Virus record (IMG/VR): IMGVR_UViG_3300034096_001100
Span: 1-41,359 of that record
DNA length: 41,359 nt
Reading direction: 5' to 3' (one strand)
From: a virus
Under the pieces are notes generated by a model. The model was not told the DNA's origin. It worked only from the letters and a program-made list of their open reading frames with translations, and did not search any database. The position numbers were made by a program, and so were the translations under genes. Below, in pieces: positions 40,315-41,359 of this stretch (positions are counted from its first letter, which is position 1; every line of letters begins with the position of its first letter).

Positions 40315-41241
40315 TCACCCCAGGAAAACACCAACCAGGAAGTAGTGGATCTTGCCGCTGCCAACGGATGATGCGCCAGTCTGTGCATCCATTGTCACGA
40401 CGGGCAAGTTCGTTGCCGAAGCCAAGTGGCTGACAACGATCTCTTCGCAACCCATGGTCGAGAACTCGAGGCCCGCGCCAACGAAGACCGAGCTTGCCGA
40501 ATTGAGGGTTGCAGCGAAAACGCTAGCGGCGTTTGTAACGGCACTGCCTGCCGTGGTGTTGGCACCAACGGAAAGATCCGGAGGAAGTTGGTATCCGGCA
40601 CCGATTCCGACTGCGCTTGCCGTGCTTCGGGGAGTGGAGACGGGGGCTCCAAAGCTACCAACCGTCGTAGCAAGAGCGTTGTTGGTGGGCCAAAAGGTCG
40701 CGTAGGGCGGAAGCGCAGTCCAGATTCCTTCGTTCGAGAAGTCCGGAGTAGTAGACGCGCTGGGGGTTTCCTTCAGGATGAGGTCTCGAGGTAGGCAACG
40801 AATCGTGGAAGGCCCAACCGGAGAGTTGTCCTTGCTCTGCGGGAACCTACCGAACGGCATCACGATTGGAGCCGTGTAGCCGGTGGGCCAGGAGGCAGTG
40901 CTAAAGGACGTGGGAACTGATTCGCCCGACAGCACGAAGTTGGTGGTGGAAACCACGTACATCGGGAAGACGTAGAGCCGGTCGTAGGCGTTCGGAACCT
41001 TGACCGGGAAGTGGTTGTCCTGATTGCGGATGGTCCACGGTTGGAACCTCGAAGCAAGCAGGGGGGTCGTGAGCGAGGGGGCAGTGATAACTGTGGTACC
41101 GGAGGTCGAACCGTTGGTTCGAGCTTGTCCAGCGTTGCCGTAGTACAGGACGAACGGCTGCGAGGCAAGGGTGGCAATCGCGCCGAATCCCCAGTTGGCT
41201 GGTTCAACTGCACGGAATGTCTGAATCGGGTTGTTCGGCAT
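40315..41241 (-). CDS. Hypothetical beta-rich tail-appendage protein, 308 aa
   Basis: No family recognised. It is Thr/Ser/Pro/Ala-rich, with an N-terminus FRAVEPANWGFGAIATLASQPF and beta-like segments (NAYDRLYVFPMYVVSTTNFVLSG). The last 100 residues (NAASVFAATLNSASSVFVGAGLEFST, then GSGKIHYFLVGVFLG) look like a strand-rich cap, and this whole domain could be the terminal part of an appendage. A GGAG site precedes ATG 41241. A role in the virion is inferred from its neighbours. Confidence 0.65.
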   Translation of the reverse strand: MPNNPIQTFRAVEPANWGFGAIATLASQPFVLYYGNAGQARTNGSTSGTTVITAPSLTTPLLASRFQPWTIRNQDNHFPVKVPNAYDRLYVFPMYVVSTTNFVLSGESVPTSFSTASWPTGYTAPIVMPFGRFPQSKDNSPVGPSTIRCLPRDLILKETPSASTTPDFSNEGIWTALPPYATFWPTNNALATTVGSFGAPVSTPRSTASAVGIGAGYQLPPDLSVGANTTAGSAVTNAASVFAATLNSASSVFVGAGLEFSTMGCEEIVVSHLASATNLPVVTMDAQTGASSVGSGKIHYFLVGVFLG

Positions 41242-41259
41242 GGGTGATGGCTCCGTTGA

Positions 41260-41359
41260 TCAGGAGTCTTGCGACTTCTTCCCCCACTGATCTGCGCTGT
41301 TCGGGGGTGGCGGCTGGAAGGTAGAGGATCTGGATGTGGCGTTCAAGACAGATGCGGTG
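41260..41359 (-). CDS. C-terminal end of a leftward gene, cut by the window edge
   Basis: Two frames are open from the right edge. One ends at TGA 41260-41262 and reads TASVLNATSRSSTFQPPPPN...WGKKSQDS. It leaves room for the GGAG site of the next gene, so I prefer it. The other ends at 41204 and reads ERHIQILYLPAATPEQRRSV..., overlapping the next gene by 38 nt. The identity is unknown. A motif variant at 41280 lies here. Confidence 0.4.
   Translation of the reverse strand, partial: TASVLNATSRSSTFQPPPPNSADQWGKKSQDS
41280..41289 (-). repeat. Motif variant CAGTGGGGGA
   Basis: One mismatch (last base) but with the preferred GAT flank, GATCAGTGGGGGA, sense to the cut gene at the right edge. Confidence 0.5.

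Noticed and set aside
1-41359. tRNA genes, integrase or attachment sites
   Set aside because: No cloverleaf with a TTCGANTC-type arm or recombinase signature was noticed in reading both strands; a dedicated search was not possible.

Overview
The window is a segment of a tailed double-stranded DNA phage genome (Caudoviricetes). It is GC-rich, almost wholly coding, and built from two convergent gene blocks joined by start/stop overlaps (ATGA, GTGA, TAATG). The host cannot be read from the sequence. The third-codon-position bias suggests a high-GC bacterium. Several small genes (a DUF6321-type protein, a short basic protein beginning MPFKSKAQQ) are types I associate with environmental and aquatic phages. 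No tRNA, rRNA, CRISPR array, insertion sequence or integrase was seen.

Rightward block (left edge to 33171). A Pro/Ala-rich protein cut by the left edge and a run of very small basic or Cys-rich proteins (1277-2871) lead into a 507-residue membrane-ended protein and several short genes before the packaging and head genes. These are the large terminase (5632-7593), portal (7899-9902), scaffold (9903-10811) and major capsid protein (10829-12502), followed by a U-tracted terminator. Head-tail joining and tail genes follow: an adaptor-like protein, a protein with a trypsin-like catalytic signature, a fibre-like protein, three Cys-rich proteins and a 1229-residue tail protein carrying a DNRLRE/CBM96-like and an Fn3-like domain. 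Gln-rich coiled-coil proteins and two giant proteins (966 and 1144 residues), probably internal or ejected, end the block. A second terminator at 29687-29720 separates the 1144-residue gene.

Leftward block (right edge to 33168, read right to left). Tail-fibre and appendage genes come first, including an Mtd-like N-terminal domain. A lysis cassette follows: a single-TM coiled-coil protein resembling an inner-membrane spanin, a two-TM holin-like protein, a small conserved gene, and a lipoprotein gene embedded out of frame. Next are a sigma-factor-like protein and a recombination module (PD-(D/E)XK nuclease, helix-turn-helix protein, Sak4/RecA-like ATPase, possible ssDNA-binding protein). The last gene converges tail-to-tail with the 1144-residue gene.

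The most striking signal is not a gene. A 10-base word, CAGTGGGGGT, usually within TCAGTGGGGGTG, occurs exactly 18 times, 13 on + and 5 on -. About 0.2 would be expected by chance from base composition. Copies fall in different reading registers, encoding SVGV, QWG, SGG, PTP or PPL, so the constraint acts on DNA. One pair forms a perfect 12-bp inverted repeat, and another copy sits beside the hairpin in the gap next to the convergence point. This looks like a phage-wide binding, nicking or regulatory site comparable in layout to the stoperators of L5-like phages or the programmed nick sites of T5- and phiKMV-like phages. Its actual function is unknown.
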